Assembly (NCBI GenBank): GCA_018697195.1
Contig: CM031864.1
Coordinates: forward strand, 25,740,086-25,804,085
DNA: 64,000 bases
Source: Certhia americana
Lineage: Eukaryota > Chordata > Aves > Passeriformes > Certhiidae
Direction of reading: 5' to 3'
Shown: piece by piece, positions 62,488 to 64,000 of the stretch
How the letters are laid out: every line of letters starts with the position of its first letter
Numbering within the stretch: the first letter of the stretch is position 1
Position numbers and translations under genes: made by a program
Notes under the pieces: model-generated
Database searches by the model: none
What the model was told of the DNA's origin: nothing
The model's input: the letters and a program-made list of their open reading frames with translations, nothing else

Positions 62488-63294
62488 ATGGGTAGAACTT
62501 ACCTTGTCGAGGAAGGTATTGGGCAGTACTTGACAGAGCTCAGCACAAAGGTGAAGCCATATGTCACTGGCCTGTTGATAGGGCAGGTAGGTGTGGAATT
62601 GTCCTTCCATTCATGCCTGTGAATTGGGGAAACCCCTGTTCAGCAGTCTCAAAATGTGTTTGCTTCTGTTGATGCTTTGGCAAGTGTTCCCCACAACGGG
62701 ACTATGTCATTCGGGCTGTGCGAACCCCTCCCAAGGAGCAGCAGCAGGAGGAGAGCGTGGGCCCTCCCAAGCTGGTATCCCTGGATGAGGAGTGGATCAC
62801 CACACATGCCAGTCAGGTGAGGACTCACTCTGGGAGGTGGCAAAGGGGTGGGAGGAACAAGAGGGAAATAAGATGGACACAAAGGATCTCAGCACTTGTG
62901 TCATCTCAAGCTCTTTTTTCAGAGTGAGAGAGCCTTCCTCACCATGCTGGGCACAGATGTTTTAAAACAGAAATACCCTTATTGTTTTCAGGTTTTTTGA
63001 TAAAAGGACACTTGATAATACTGAAGGGAAAACACTTGCAGGATATCTTCCTGCATGGAGAGGGTCCTATAAGTGAAAAACAGTTTCCCTTAGTTCACTT
63101 CTGCTCTTGGTGCAGACTTGTCTCACCAGTGGTTTTTGATATCTGGAGTTACACTGTTTCTAGATTGCCAAAACTATTAATAAATTTTCATTTTCAAGGT
63201 GTCCAGAATGCTCCCTGGAGGATTGCTGGTTCTGGGTGTGTTTATGATTGCAACTCCAGAGCTGGCGAAGGACAGTCAAAATGCTTTGCGCAAG
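62488..63294 (+). CDS. ODR4: ODR4 homolog, N-terminal part (truncated by window)
   Basis: ER-membrane protein; the worm homolog is needed to deliver olfactory receptors to cilia, and the human protein anchors the UFM1 protease UFSP2 at the ER. Coding exons here: 62488-62586, 62685-62816, 63199-63294, all phase 0, giving residues 1-109 of about 454. The frame reads MGRTYLVEEGIGQYLTELST, GLLIGQ, CSPQRDYVIRAVRTPPKE, LDEEWITTHASQ, VSRMLPGGLLVLGVFMIATP and ELAKDSQNALRK; human ODR4 starts MGRTYIVEETVGQYL and has SRMLPGGLLVLGVF. A non-coding exon 1 ends at 61361 (donor gtaagg) and exon 2 begins at 62453 (acceptor tgttttgtag). The rest lies beyond 64000. Confidence 0.95.
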
Positions 63295-64000
63295 GTAAGC
63301 AGAATTCCTACTGGAAGGACAGCAACATCTTTGTGTGTGTGAGGAATTTGCTGTCATTGACTTAACTAAAATACAGTTGTTTTGTTGCTTTATTTCACAA
63401 GCATTGTACTTTGATGTATGGGTTTGAGACTGGAACCTCAGAAATCCCTGTCCTGTAGGACACTATTTGTTAACTCCCTGATCATTACTGCAATAGCAAA
63501 TCTGAATTTCTATTTACTGTGTTTATCAGTGTCTACTGAGTGTGGACACTCTGGTTTAGGGAAAACATCCTCAAGGTTTATATAAAGCTAAATCCTTGTG
63601 GCACAGGCACTAGTGATGTTAACTTGTTAGATTTCCGTGTCTGAATGAATCACTCAGTTTAGAGGTGTTTACAATAGTGAAAGATCTATAATTCTGATTC
63701 CTTTAAGAGAAACATCTTGTATAGAATGTGCACACTTGACTTAAAGGTATGGGATTAAGTTTAAAACATACTCAGAACTATGTGACAGACTTAAAACATG
63801 TTTTTGTTACAGTATTGGGACATCTACTGCCAAATTTGATTTCTGTTCTGTATAAGTATATTCATTTTACCATTTTTCTAACGTAATCATGGTGAGTGAT
63901 TTAAGCATGAGCAGGTTTGGCAGCCTGAGATCCAAGAGTCAGTTTTGGCAGTTCAGTGTAATTGCATCTCAGTTGTGCTTATTGAAACTGGTAGGTCACT
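63295..64000 (+). other. ODR4: Start of an ODR4 intron
   Basis: About 0.7 kb after the donor gtaagc. No further ODR4 exon (the next would resemble LMFAVEKSINRKRLW) and no repeat family recognised before the window ends. Confidence 0.7.

Noticed and set aside
1..64000. tRNA, rRNA, snoRNA, CRISPR, phage, operon or bacterial features
   Set aside because: No cloverleaf with A and B boxes, no C/D box pair flanked by a stem, no regularly spaced repeats with unique spacers, and gene structure is plainly spliced vertebrate.

Overview
This is a vertebrate nuclear DNA window, most likely from a bird. It has AT-rich introns with canonical GT/AG exons. The only interspersed repeats I can recognise are CR1-type LINE pieces (eight, all truncated); I see no Alu/B1-like or L1-like repeats. 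Three genes occur in the order and orientation known from human 1q31: PRG4 (+), TPR (-), ODR4 (+). Two 10-base assembly gaps (N) lie at 24597-24606 and 60595-60604.

Region by region: 1-10.7 kb is non-coding as far as I can see. 10.75-27.7 kb is PRG4 (proteoglycan 4, lubricin): signal peptide, two somatomedin-B modules, a single 2.3 kb mucin exon and a hemopexin-like C-terminus. The spliced reading frame is 1171 codons and unbroken. 27.8-61.0 kb is TPR, the coiled-coil scaffold of the nuclear-pore basket. All 51 coding exons can be placed, they join in phase, and they give 2368 residues against 2363 in human. 61.2-64 kb is the start of ODR4 (first 109 codons), cut by the window edge.

The three genes form one convergent and one divergent pair. 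PRG4 and TPR meet tail to tail with stop codons 195 bp apart, and a 14-bp palindrome between them supplies an AATAAA on each strand. TPR and ODR4 start head to head from a CpG-rich promoter of about 0.35 kb. The products are not functionally linked: PRG4 is a secreted boundary lubricant, TPR a nuclear-pore protein, and ODR4 an ER-membrane protein.

The most interesting observations are the acidic mucin repeat of this lubricin (about 30 copies of APEETTP, with glutamate where mammals have lysine), the missing lysine-rich segment before it, the shared palindromic poly(A) signal, an inverted pair of near-identical CR1 copies around the TPR/ODR4 promoter, a strong-context upstream ORF in ODR4, and several splice-site configurations in TPR that suggest isoforms. 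I found no evidence of a wholly new gene system; this is an ordinary, well-conserved gene neighbourhood with lineage-specific detail.
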